Below, one piece after another: positions 1-6,402 of a DNA stretch of 8,780 nucleotides. Each line of letters starts with the position of its first letter. The stretch's first letter is position 1. Where the stretch lies: positions 1 to 8,780 of the forward strand of contig ONWK01000046.1 of assembly GCA_900321505.1 (NCBI GenBank). Direction: 5' to 3'. Below the pieces are notes generated by a model that was not told the origin of the DNA, did not search any database, and saw only the letters and a list, made by a program, of their open reading frames with translations. This DNA is from an uncultured Eubacteriales bacterium. Its GTDB lineage: Bacteria > Bacillota > Clostridia > Lachnospirales > Lachnospiraceae. The translations under genes and the position numbers were made by a program.

Positions 1-402
1 GACGAAGCCCTTTCCGTTGGCATCAATATACCAGAAGCCCTTAACCTCATCCGAAACAGTAGGATCGATCCTGTAGTAATAGGTAAGTACCCCGTTTGTC
101 TGACGGGCGATCTTACCGAAGAATATATTTACGCGCTCCATGTGTCCCTTCAGATTCTCATCGTCCACGGTCTCCAGATCCGCCTCCGCGTAGGACGCGA
201 CCATTTCCACTGACTGGCCCACGCTCTCGAAGTAAAAATCCAGATTCTTCTCCCCGTTTTCGCACAGAAGCTGCAGGGACTGTTCCGAGCTGCTCTGTCC
301 GATCTCTACCACGTCCATTATACCCAGCCCCAGAACGATCCCGCAGGAAAGTACTATCGCTATAACTATTATAAGCGTTATCCGCGTCCGAATTGACCTC
401 AT
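1..402 (-). CDS. Membrane sensor protein with Cache-like extracellular region, N-terminal part only
   Basis: This gene runs off the left edge; 134 codons are visible. The protein opens with a short basic stretch (MRSIRTR), then one hydrophobic segment at about residues 8-30, then a polar region with the look of an extracytoplasmic Cache sensor: helical SSSEQSLQLLCENGEKNLDF followed by FYFESVGQSVEMVASY and, near the edge, LTYYYRIDP and KGFWYIDANGKGF. In clostridial relatives this arrangement belongs to membrane signalling proteins whose cytoplasmic output may be a GGDEF cyclase, a histidine kinase or a chemotaxis domain. The output domain is outside the window, so the type cannot be decided. 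The start at 402 is chosen because AGGAGGTG lies 7 bases upstream by its core; an in-frame ATG at 420 would put that site inside the gene. It sits 51 bp after the hydrolase gene with no clear terminator, so cotranscription is possible. The sensor call is fairly firm; the output is unknown. Confidence 0.75.
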   Translation of the reverse strand, partial: MRSIRTRITLIIVIAIVLSCGIVLGLGIMDVVEIGQSSSEQSLQLLCENGEKNLDFYFESVGQSVEMVASYAEADLETVDDENLKGHMERVNIFFGKIARQTNGVLTYYYRIDPTVSDEVKGFWYIDANGKGFV

Positions 403-407
403 ACGCC

Positions 408-415
408 CACCTCCT
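408..415 (-). promoter_or_regulatory. Strong ribosome binding site for the sensor gene
   Basis: On the minus strand the sequence reads AGGAGGTG, close to a perfect anti-16S match. The core AGGAGG ends 7 bases before the ATG at 402. It decides the start between two in-frame ATG codons (420 and 402) in favour of 402. Confidence 0.8.
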
Positions 416-453
416 GGCATCCAAATAGCCGTCAACCCGCCATTTTACCGCAT

Positions 454-1482
454 TTACAGAAAAATCTCATATCCGTGCTCATAATCCTCCCGCCGGTAAT
501 ACCGCGCGGAAAGCTCATTCCTGTCGTAGATCACGCTCCACTCCGTATATAATTCACCGTCGGCCTTATAATTGCTTTTTGCCACGGAGCTTAGGGCTTT
601 TTTAAGTTCCTCCCTGCTGAAGCCTTCATTTTTCAGGTCCTTCTCCCGTATGGTATCACAGAGTTTCCGGTATCTGAGCTGCGACTGATGCGTCCCTATC
701 CCGTGCTTCTCACCCTCTGCCAGGTAGAAATTCGTGACTACAGGTGAATCGATGATATGAAGCAGGTTATCGATATATTCAACGCAGACAGATCTGCCCT
801 TGGCATCGGCTACGGCAAAATGCAGAACACCACCCTCAAAACTATGATAATTGGTTCTTTCCAGGATCTCAACCGCCTCATCCACATCCTCTGCACAGTC
901 AAGCATCGTACGAAGCAAGGTGCTCGCTGTCTGGTCAGTCCTTCCGGGATGCGTCTGTTGTGTGATTTCCTCATCCCTGATCTTATTCACAGAAACACAG
1001 AGTCCCTTTTCATTCATTCCGTCCACAGGCATATACACAGCCATCAGTCTGAGGAGCCTTTCATACTTTTCGTCAAAGATACTCTGCCCCGTACGCATCC
1101 CGATAAAATCGGGATTTACCGTGGAAAGGGAGGCGTACCCGGTCACGGGTTCCGACTTCACGATCAGCATATTACTGCGCTGGAAATCAAAATTCCTTCC
1201 GAAAAGATATCCGCCCCTGTCACTCCTTACGTTACATACGCTGCATCCGCCGTTCCGGCTGTGGATCGTGAGACCTGACGCTATCTCTTCAACATATCCC
1301 CTGTCCAGCTTTGATAAGATAAATCTTCTGAGGTCTGTTATATCGGCAGCGCCTCCCTGTGCCAGAAAATCCTTAAAGGTATCGTCTCCCCGGATAAAGA
1401 CCGATGAAAAATGTCCCTCCGGGTTCCGGGTGATATGTTCACCCGGTTCTATCTTCTGTATGATCGCTTTCATCTCACTCAT
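454..1482 (-). CDS. Linear amide C-N hydrolase (choloylglycine hydrolase / acylase-type Ntn hydrolase)
   Basis: Predicted cysteine Ntn hydrolase of 342 aa that cuts linear amide bonds (not peptides), the superfamily of bile salt hydrolase, penicillin V acylase and acyl-CoA:6-APA acyltransferase. The signature is GGCSVCNV followed by YLFGRNFDF. Cys80, Arg96 and Asp99 have exactly the spacing of Cys2, Arg18 and Asp21 in bile salt hydrolases, so Cys80 is the likely nucleophile. Further family features are GMNEKGL (155-161, with Asn157), the VVTNF segment (Asn251) and Arg270/Arg272. In bile salt hydrolases the nucleophile follows the initiator Met, whereas here about 79 residues precede it. These would be either an activation propeptide or a retained extension. 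No signal peptide is seen, so the enzyme is probably cytoplasmic. The ATG at 1482 overlaps the GH3 stop by 8 bp (ATGAGTGA), implying translational coupling; a second Met at codon 4 is also possible. The substrate is unknown, and the neighbouring amide-forming GH3 protein suggests an acyl-amino acid. Confidence 0.85.
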   Translation of the reverse strand: MSEMKAIIQKIEPGEHITRNPEGHFSSVFIRGDDTFKDFLAQGGAADITDLRRFILSKLDRGYVEEIASGLTIHSRNGGCSVCNVRSDRGGYLFGRNFDFQRSNMLIVKSEPVTGYASLSTVNPDFIGMRTGQSIFDEKYERLLRLMAVYMPVDGMNEKGLCVSVNKIRDEEITQQTHPGRTDQTASTLLRTMLDCAEDVDEAVEILERTNYHSFEGGVLHFAVADAKGRSVCVEYIDNLLHIIDSPVVTNFYLAEGEKHGIGTHQSQLRYRKLCDTIREKDLKNEGFSREELKKALSSVAKSNYKADGELYTEWSVIYDRNELSARYYRREDYEHGYEIFL

Positions 1483-3190
1483 ACTTTTTCCCTATTTCCT
1501 CAAAGTCTTCTCTCAGTCCGAAGAAAAACCGTCTCTGCTGTTCATTTGATATGACCGTGACAGGCTTCATCTGCGCCGCGGACAGTCCCTTCATCTGTAT
1601 CATATCCCTGTAAAGCAGGAAGGTCTCGGGCTGGAGAAAATACAGTTTTGTAGGTTTACAGAAGCCCCTCTTTAACTTATCGCTCATGGAGGGATTGGCC
1701 TTTTTCAGGTTTTCCTCCAGACAGTCCCTGATCTGTTCCTCCGTAAGAGCTGCGGGAACCTTTTCCACTTCCATAAGATAGGTATAGCAGGGGCCTTCCG
1801 GATCCGGATACATGGTAACGTCGATAAGGTCAAATCCGCACTGTGTGGCTGTATCCTCCGCTGCCGCACGTACAGCAGCCTCAGTTGTCTTTTCACCCAT
1901 CAGGTCCACGGTCCTGTCAGAACGATACTGATATTCTATGAAGGGCAGATTATTGCACATTCCCGTAACAAGGAATACGTCCTTCATCCTGTAACGGTAG
2001 AAGCCTGAAAGATTCGTGATCACAAGCTCGTATTTCTTGCCGACCTCCAGCTGATCCAGAGTCAGCAGATGTACCATATCCGGCTCATCGTCAGCCTCGG
2101 GTATAAACTCGAAGAATACCGAATCCGGAAGCAGCACGGAATCACAGCTGTCTATCTCGATGGACTGTGAGAAAGCGCCCTCCGACGCACTGACGCCGCG
2201 GCGGAAGAATACGATATCCGGTCCGAGATAACGTTCCTGCAGCTTACGCGCATAGTCTTTAAAGCCACCCGTTGCTCCTCCGTAAACATAAGAAAGCATC
2301 GGCCATACCTTGGGAATAAAGGGTTCCTCAAAGCCCTTCTCGAAGACACTCCGAAGAAATGCAGCCCTCTCCGGCAAAGGCTTTATAATATCCATCAGCG
2401 AAGCTCTTACCTGCTCCGGAATTTCCACACTTTCATCTATGGTTCCCTGTTCGATGTCTTTAACGATCATCTCCCAGTTTTTTTCAATGTACCGGCACAT
2501 CTCAAGCGCGAAGCCCGCATAGGTAAAAAGAATATAGCTGGCTTCCGGATCTTCCAGTGCAAAGCGTGCATGCAGATACCTGGTATTCGTCCCCGGTCCG
2601 GCAAATGATGCCTCCAGCGGTGACGTAAAGATATTACGCCAGCGTTCCCTGAAGACCAAAAGACCCGCTTCCGAAATAGGCCCCCAGAAAAGACCGTCCG
2701 GCAGCTTCTTCAGGGATCCGCCGCACTGGATCAGATTGATCCCGCGTCCTGTATAATACTTTTCCCCGACGGCATCCTCGATCACGGCGCTCTCAAGAAG
2801 ACCGATCGTTATGTTAAATATATTCTTTGCCTCCTCCGAGTACGGAATGCGCTTGGGGACGCCTATGGTTCCTGAGGATTTGTTGTAATAAACCGGATCG
2901 TTGATGCTTAAAAGCCCGCGCTCGCCCTTTTCCGTCATACGTTCGATATATGGTGCATAATCATCATAGTTAGTAAGCGGCACTGCCTCCTGAAACTCGC
3001 GAATGGAATGTATACTGCCGAATCCGTATTTTCTTCCGATCTCAGTGTCCTTATTGTCATCCAAAATCTTCATAAGGAACTTTTCCTGTACCGCCATCGG
3101 AGCCTTTGACATTTCAAGCAGCTTGTTCCAATAGGCACGTCCCTGCTGTATCCTTAGTTTTCTTCTTTCATTCATCAACGAATAATCCAT
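1475..3190 (-). CDS. GH3 family acyl-acid amido synthetase homologue
   Basis: Full-length GH3-family protein (571 aa), a class related to plant auxin-responsive GH3 enzymes. Characterised members adenylate a carboxylic acid with ATP and transfer the acyl group to an amino acid amine. Visible motifs are the phosphate-binding loop SSGTIGVPK (105-113; plant enzymes usually have SSGTT), SASEG (334-338) in the second nucleotide-binding region, FYRYRMKDVF (397-406; equivalent to the YR..D motif) and GEKTTE (432-437), followed by the usual small C-terminal domain. Length is normal and there is no frameshift. The start at 3190 has AAAGGAGA 10 bases upstream. It follows larC by 32 bp and overlaps the amide hydrolase gene by 8 bp, so it is probably part of the same operon. 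The family assignment is secure. The acid and amine substrates cannot be read from the sequence; bacterial members are mostly uncharacterised. Confidence 0.9.
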   Translation of the reverse strand: MDYSLMNERRKLRIQQGRAYWNKLLEMSKAPMAVQEKFLMKILDDNKDTEIGRKYGFGSIHSIREFQEAVPLTNYDDYAPYIERMTEKGERGLLSINDPVYYNKSSGTIGVPKRIPYSEEAKNIFNITIGLLESAVIEDAVGEKYYTGRGINLIQCGGSLKKLPDGLFWGPISEAGLLVFRERWRNIFTSPLEASFAGPGTNTRYLHARFALEDPEASYILFTYAGFALEMCRYIEKNWEMIVKDIEQGTIDESVEIPEQVRASLMDIIKPLPERAAFLRSVFEKGFEEPFIPKVWPMLSYVYGGATGGFKDYARKLQERYLGPDIVFFRRGVSASEGAFSQSIEIDSCDSVLLPDSVFFEFIPEADDEPDMVHLLTLDQLEVGKKYELVITNLSGFYRYRMKDVFLVTGMCNNLPFIEYQYRSDRTVDLMGEKTTEAAVRAAAEDTATQCGFDLIDVTMYPDPEGPCYTYLMEVEKVPAALTEEQIRDCLEENLKKANPSMSDKLKRGFCKPTKLYFLQPETFLLYRDMIQMKGLSAAQMKPVTVISNEQQRRFFFGLREDFEEIGKKYE

Positions 3191-3222
3191 TTTCTTTACA
3201 TCTCCTTTATTTTCTTGAAGGA

Positions 3223-4677
3223 TCAGTCCCGGAAAGAAGATTCAGCCTCGATATACACGTCCGTTAACGGAACTCCCTTTTCCTTAGCTATAGCCGCTGC
3301 GCTTTCATATTCGGCATGGGCAGTCTTTCTGCCCTCCGGGGTGCAGCTTATCTTTACCTCAACATTCCCGTATCGCGTAGTCACCACTTTCTGTTCCCTT
3401 GTCAGCACGGTCCGTTCCATCTTCTGCCTGCGGATCCCTATTGTAGTAGTCTCCCTGAAAATGATCCGCTCCATCTCTTCGATCTTATCCTCATCGGTAA
3501 GGACCGAAAGCAGCCAGGCAGGCCGGTTCTTTTTCATATAGACCGGCGTGTAATATACATCCCGGGCTCCGGCCTCCATCAGACAGCTCATGGTATATCC
3601 CAGCTGTTCACCCGTGCTGTCATCGATATTTGTTTCCAGTTTCCATATTCCGTCATCCTTACCTGCTTCCTTCAGAAGGATAGCCCTGAGGATGCTGGGC
3701 TGCCTGTATTCTCTCTTTCCCGCACCGAGTCCCACCCTTTCGGGAATGATCACCTCCGGCAGCTTATCCGATGTAATTACCGCTGCTGCGAAGGCCGCTC
3801 CCGTGGGAGTTACCAGCTCACCCTTTCTTTCCGTAAGTGCCAGAGGAAGTCCGTGTTCCGCTGCGATATTAAGCACCGCCGGTACAGGTACCGGAAGTAT
3901 TCCGTGCTGACAGCGGATGCTTCCGCTCCCCTCGCAGATCTTCGGGATTATCACATCGGTAATGCCGAGGGCATCGAAGCAGACTGAAGCAGCCACAATG
4001 TCCGCGATGGAATCTATGGCTCCCACCTCATGAAAATGCACTTCCTCCATGCTTCTTGCATGTGCCTTCGCCTCCGCCGCCGCGAGTATTTCAAACACAC
4101 GGATGGCAAGATTTCTCGCACTGCCGGTCATATCCAGGGATTTGATGATCTCTGTAACATCCCTGAGATTCCGGTGTTCGTGGTGATGGTGGTCATGTCC
4201 ATCATGCTCGTGATGTTCGTGGCTGTGGTGATCGTGATGGTCATGCTCATGATGTTTGTGGTCGTGAACATGGTGATGGTCGTCATGATCGTGGTGATCG
4301 TGATGGTCATGGTCGTGATCATGATCGTGGTGATCGTGATGATCGTGTTCATGATGATCATGGCTATGTTCATGGTCATGCCCGTGGTCATGATGGTCAT
4401 GCACATGTTCATGAATACGACAGTCGTCCCCACCCTTCAGATGCCCGTACAGATACTCCATATCGTGGTCATGATTATCATGCTCTTTGTCCAGTATCAC
4501 ATTAAAATCACAGCAGTCTATGCCGTTTTTGATAACTCTTCCTATTTCAGTCCTGCAGTCCTTTATCCCCGCAAGCGCCTTCTCCAAAAGCTTCCTGTCA
4601 GCGCCAAGATCCAGCAGTGCTGCAACTATCATATCTCCGCTGATGCCCGAATCACATTCCAGATACAGTGTCTTCAT
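3223..4677 (-). CDS. larC: LarC, nickel insertion protein for the nickel-pincer nucleotide cofactor
   Basis: LarC inserts nickel into the dithiocarboxylated pyridinium mononucleotide in a CTP-dependent reaction, giving the NPN cofactor of lactate racemase and related LarA enzymes. Motifs are ECDSGISGDM (7-16), HFHEVGAIDS (214-223), GELVTPTGAA (286-295), ETNIDDSTGE (348-357) and PVYMKKNRPA (378-387). Both the N-terminal half and the C-terminal half (larC1 and larC2 in Lactiplantibacillus plantarum, joined there by programmed frameshifting) lie in one uninterrupted 484-residue frame, so no frameshift is needed. The length above a typical LarC of about 400 residues is explained by a His/Asp-rich insert at about residues 66-168, with 47 His between 89 and 168; this is probably a nickel-binding or buffering segment. 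The ATG overlaps the larB stop by 4 bp (ATGA), so the two are translationally coupled. The identity is very secure. Confidence 0.95.
   Translation of the reverse strand: MKTLYLECDSGISGDMIVAALLDLGADRKLLEKALAGIKDCRTEIGRVIKNGIDCCDFNVILDKEHDNHDHDMEYLYGHLKGGDDCRIHEHVHDHHDHGHDHEHSHDHHEHDHHDHHDHDHDHDHHDHHDHDDHHHVHDHKHHEHDHHDHHSHEHHEHDGHDHHHHEHRNLRDVTEIIKSLDMTGSARNLAIRVFEILAAAEAKAHARSMEEVHFHEVGAIDSIADIVAASVCFDALGITDVIIPKICEGSGSIRCQHGILPVPVPAVLNIAAEHGLPLALTERKGELVTPTGAAFAAAVITSDKLPEVIIPERVGLGAGKREYRQPSILRAILLKEAGKDDGIWKLETNIDDSTGEQLGYTMSCLMEAGARDVYYTPVYMKKNRPAWLLSVLTDEDKIEEMERIIFRETTTIGIRRQKMERTVLTREQKVVTTRYGNVEVKISCTPEGRKTAHAEYESAAAIAKEKGVPLTDVYIEAESSFRD
4174..4416 (-). repeat. Low-complexity CAY/GAY tract encoding the LarC histidine-rich insert
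   Basis: This 243-bp stretch encodes LarC residues 88-168, made almost only of His and Asp (with some Glu) in irregular HDHHDHH, HDHEHSH and HEHHEHD units. It is imperfectly repetitive at the DNA level (gtggtcatgatggtcatg-like units on the plus strand). Because of this it also gives long open frames that are Met/Val-rich on the plus strand and Thr/Met/Ile-rich in a shifted minus frame; neither is a credible gene. Such tracts can expand or contract by slippage, so the length probably varies among strains. Confidence 0.9.
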
Positions 4678-5429
4678 TCTTTTTCCCTCTCCGCAAGTCT
4701 GTTGATCTGTGTCGCCATATAGCCGGCTCCGTATCCGTTATCAATATTCACTACCGCAACTCCGTTGGCACAGGAGTTGATCATTGTAAGCAAAGCTGAA
4801 ATTCCTCCCAGATTAGCCCCATAACCTACTGACGTAGGCACTGCTATCACCGGATTCTGTACCAGACCGCCTATCACACTTGCCAGGGCGCCTTCCATTC
4901 CGGCGATAGCCACAACGCAGTTGGCCTTCTGAAGCAGCTCCACCTTTGAAAGCAGCCGGTGAATACCGCTTATACCCGCATCATACACACGTTCCACTCT
5001 TGTTCCGAAGTACTCCGCAGTCTGCGCCGCTTCCTCCGCAACCGGTATGTCCGAAGTGCCTGCACAGCATACCACCACCAGACCGGTCCGCGGCTTTTCT
5101 TCAGGTTCTACCTTAAGTATTCTGGAAATGGGATCGTACTTTACCTCCGGAAGCTTTGCCCTTATCATTTCATACTGTGCCGCGGATGCCCTGGTCCCAA
5201 GAACACAGCCGTCCGTCTCCGCAAGTTTCTCAAAGATAGAAACAAGATACTCATCCGGCTTGTTCTCGCAAAAGACCACCTCAGGAAATCCGTTTCTTAT
5301 CCTGCGGTGATGGTCAAGCTTGGCAAAACCCATCTCACTGAAGGGTGCACTCCTGAAATACTGCTCCGCCTCCTGCACGGACATTTCTCCGTTTTTAACC
5401 GCTTCAAGTATCCTCCGCGTGTCAGTCAT
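4674..5429 (-). CDS. larB: LarB, pyridinium-3,5-biscarboxylic acid mononucleotide synthase
   Basis: LarB carries out the first step of NPN cofactor synthesis, carboxylating the pyridinium ring of nicotinic acid adenine dinucleotide and releasing AMP. The 251 residues are the normal family length. The C-terminal half is PurE-like: CCAGTSDIPVAEEAA (121-135), YDAGISGIHR (149-158), AGMEGALASVIGGLV (176-190), VPTSVGYGA (197-205) and NIDNGYGAGYMA (228-239). Cys220 is at the place expected for the family's active-site Cys (Cys221 in L. plantarum LarB). The N-terminal region has the usual family opening helix and the LDHHRRIRNGFPEVVFC segment (38-54). The ribosome binding site is modest, a GGGGGA run about 9 bases upstream of the ATG at 5429. 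It overlaps larC by 4 bp. An 88-bp spacer separates it from the upstream small membrane gene. LarE and LarA are not in the window and would have to be encoded elsewhere. Confidence 0.95.
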   Translation of the reverse strand: MTDTRRILEAVKNGEMSVQEAEQYFRSAPFSEMGFAKLDHHRRIRNGFPEVVFCENKPDEYLVSIFEKLAETDGCVLGTRASAAQYEMIRAKLPEVKYDPISRILKVEPEEKPRTGLVVVCCAGTSDIPVAEEAAQTAEYFGTRVERVYDAGISGIHRLLSKVELLQKANCVVAIAGMEGALASVIGGLVQNPVIAVPTSVGYGANLGGISALLTMINSCANGVAVVNIDNGYGAGYMATQINRLAEREKE

Positions 5430-5456
5430 TTATGCTATCCCCCATGATGCGCAAAG

Positions 5457-5483
5457 AAGCACCTGCGAATACCGCCGGTGCTT
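5457..5483 (-). terminator. Stem-loop upstream of larB (weak terminator or attenuator candidate)
   Basis: On the minus strand AAGCACC pairs with GGTGCTT, followed after one G-A mismatch by GCG pairing with CGC around a GTATT loop. The stem ends 27 bases before the larB ATG. The following bases (CTTTGCGC) form only a poor U-tract, so it may be a weak terminator, an attenuator or an mRNA processing and stability element between the membrane-gene pair and larBC. No good promoter was found in the 88-bp spacer, so larBC may depend on readthrough past this hairpin. Confidence 0.3.
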
Positions 5484-5518
5484 TCAAGCAAGAATCAAAA
5501 TATAACTAATAAACCGGA

Positions 5519-5830
5519 TCACACCTGTTTCTTTAATGCTCTTCTTACAGATCCTTTTGGATCAACTATCAGCAGTCTGACAAGCCAGATCACAAGACCC
5601 AGCGCAACAACTGCCGCCCCCAGAAAAGCATCATTTACCATATCCTTCAGTTCAGGTGTGAAATATGCCTCATGAAGCTCTGCATATTCAAATATGGCAT
5701 CCACAAGCCACATGATAGAAGCGCCCCAGTACATAAGGCAAAGTATGCCAAGACGCATATCATCATTCTTTCTTCTGTACCATAATACAGTCACTGTTAC
5801 TGCCGCAAATACCGTGATCAATAATGTCAT
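5519..5830 (-). CDS. Small membrane protein, three predicted transmembrane segments, function unknown
   Basis: A 103-aa hydrophobic protein not matched to any named family. Predicted membrane segments are at about residues 2-17, 26-48 and 68-89, with basic residues flanking them (YRRKNDDMR after the first, a Lys/Arg-rich VRRALKKQV tail). Acidic residues lie in the second helix and the following loop (DAIFEYAELHEAYF, 44-57). AGGGGG lies 7 bases before the ATG at 5830, and the gene follows the 133-aa membrane gene by 39 bp, so the two are almost certainly an operon and may form one complex. The hydropathy pattern and good ribosome binding site support a real gene. The function is unknown. Confidence 0.8.
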   Translation of the reverse strand: MTLLITVFAAVTVTVLWYRRKNDDMRLGILCLMYWGASIMWLVDAIFEYAELHEAYFTPELKDMVNDAFLGAAVVALGLVIWLVRLLIVDPKGSVRRALKKQV

Positions 5831-5869
5831 TATTTTTCCCCCTGATCTGATATCTGATGTGTCTTTCGA

Positions 5870-6271
5870 CTATGCGCTTTCCTTCTGCGGTTCTTCGGCT
5901 GAACGCCTGTAGATCACATCCGCAACCTTACACATTACTAACCAGACTGCCGTTACCAGAACTGCCATCGTAACCCCGACCGTAGCCATCTCCTTCAGCA
6001 TTTCCATGGCATCCGCCGGATCGGACATGGCCGTCAGGAACGGGAACCATGGCACCACCTCTCCATGCCAGATATGCTCGAATAAAAGCAGGATAACGCC
6101 TCCCCAAAGCATTCCCGAGAGCCATTTCAACTTCACACTAAGCGGAAGCTTCTCTTCCGTCTGCTTATCCTCCGAATGGTTTTCTGCAGCAGCAAGTTCC
6201 CTTTTTTTGGCGCTTTTCTCAACTGCCTTAACCACTACTGCCTCAACCGCCGGAACTATAAAACAAGCCAT
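5870..6271 (-). CDS. Small membrane protein, first gene of the block-2 operon, function unknown
   Basis: A 133-aa protein of unknown function. It begins with a short hydrophobic stretch (MACFIVPAVEAVVV), then a charged Lys/Glu-rich linker (15-41), then two predicted membrane segments at about 48-65 and 95-118, with a short Arg/Glu-rich tail. Between the helices is the aromatic motif EHIWHGEVVPWFPF (65-78) followed by an acidic DPADAMEML stretch, which resembles a conserved functional loop; the two His could bind a metal or a cofactor, but this is inference. GGAGG is placed 8 bases before the ATG at 6271, and a plausible promoter lies about 70 bp upstream. From memory, similar small proteins occur in other Clostridia, usually next to a three-helix partner as here; this was not verified. 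It probably acts with the 103-aa protein encoded downstream. Confidence 0.8.
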   Translation of the reverse strand: MACFIVPAVEAVVVKAVEKSAKKRELAAAENHSEDKQTEEKLPLSVKLKWLSGMLWGGVILLLFEHIWHGEVVPWFPFLTAMSDPADAMEMLKEMATVGVTMAVLVTAVWLVMCKVADVIYRRSAEEPQKESA

Positions 6272-6327
6272 TCAATTATCCTCCATTCGTTTATTTTCTG
6301 CAGTTATTCATATACTGAAATGATGAA

Positions 6328-6402
6328 AACCTGCATATTTAAGGATAACACAGAAACCCATTAAAAACAAGTCTATTCAACGCCCATTGGCTGCTGCAGG
6401 TT
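6328..6402. repeat. 8-bp perfect inverted repeat flanking the predicted promoter
   Basis: AACCTGCA at 6328-6335 and TGCAGGTT at 6395-6402 are perfect inverted copies with 59 bp between them, and the predicted -35/-10 boxes lie inside. A third CTGCAG is at 6298-6303. They could be operator half-sites for a looping or dimeric regulator, but an 8-bp match in a short gap may also be chance. No regulator gene is in the window. Confidence 0.25.
6342..6370 (-). promoter_or_regulatory. Predicted extended -10 sigma-A-type promoter for block 2
   Basis: On the minus strand TTGTTT (6365-6370) and TATCCT (6342-6347) are separated by exactly 17 bp, and TG precedes the -10 box by one base (TGTTATCCT), the extended -10 form that tolerates a weak -35. 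It is in the 131-bp gap after the AlkD-like gene, about 70 bp upstream of the 133-aa membrane protein ATG, the only gap of this size in the window. No convincing terminator for block 1 was found here. Confidence 0.5.

Noticed and set aside
158..424. Minus-strand Arg/Gly-rich open frame at the left end
   Set aside because: Out-of-frame shadow of the sensor gene; the sensor frame has a strong ribosome binding site, a membrane segment and a Cache-like region.
851..1549. Plus-strand open frame of 232 codons
   Set aside because: Antisense to the amide hydrolase, which has clear catalytic motifs; the composition is Ser/Pro-rich without a recognisable domain.
3316..3987. Plus-strand open frame of 223 codons
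   Set aside because: Antisense to the conserved C-terminal half of larC, with no family features.
4128..4433. Minus-strand open frame rich in Thr, Met and Ile
   Set aside because: Frame-shifted reading of the same larC tract; no credible domain and fully inside larC.
3223..4677. Possible programmed frameshift in larC as in Lactiplantibacillus plantarum
   Set aside because: Both halves are in one continuous frame, so no frameshift is required.
4030..4722. Long plus-strand open frame of 230 codons with a Met/Val/Ile-rich, membrane-like middle
   Set aside because: It is the antisense of the His/Asp tract of larC, whose CAY/GAY codons read as Met, Val and Ile on the other strand. LarC is certain here.
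6361..6402. GCC-AATG-GGC mini-hairpin as a terminator for the AlkD-like gene
   Set aside because: Only three base pairs before mismatches, and the T-run after it is better explained as part of the -35 region.
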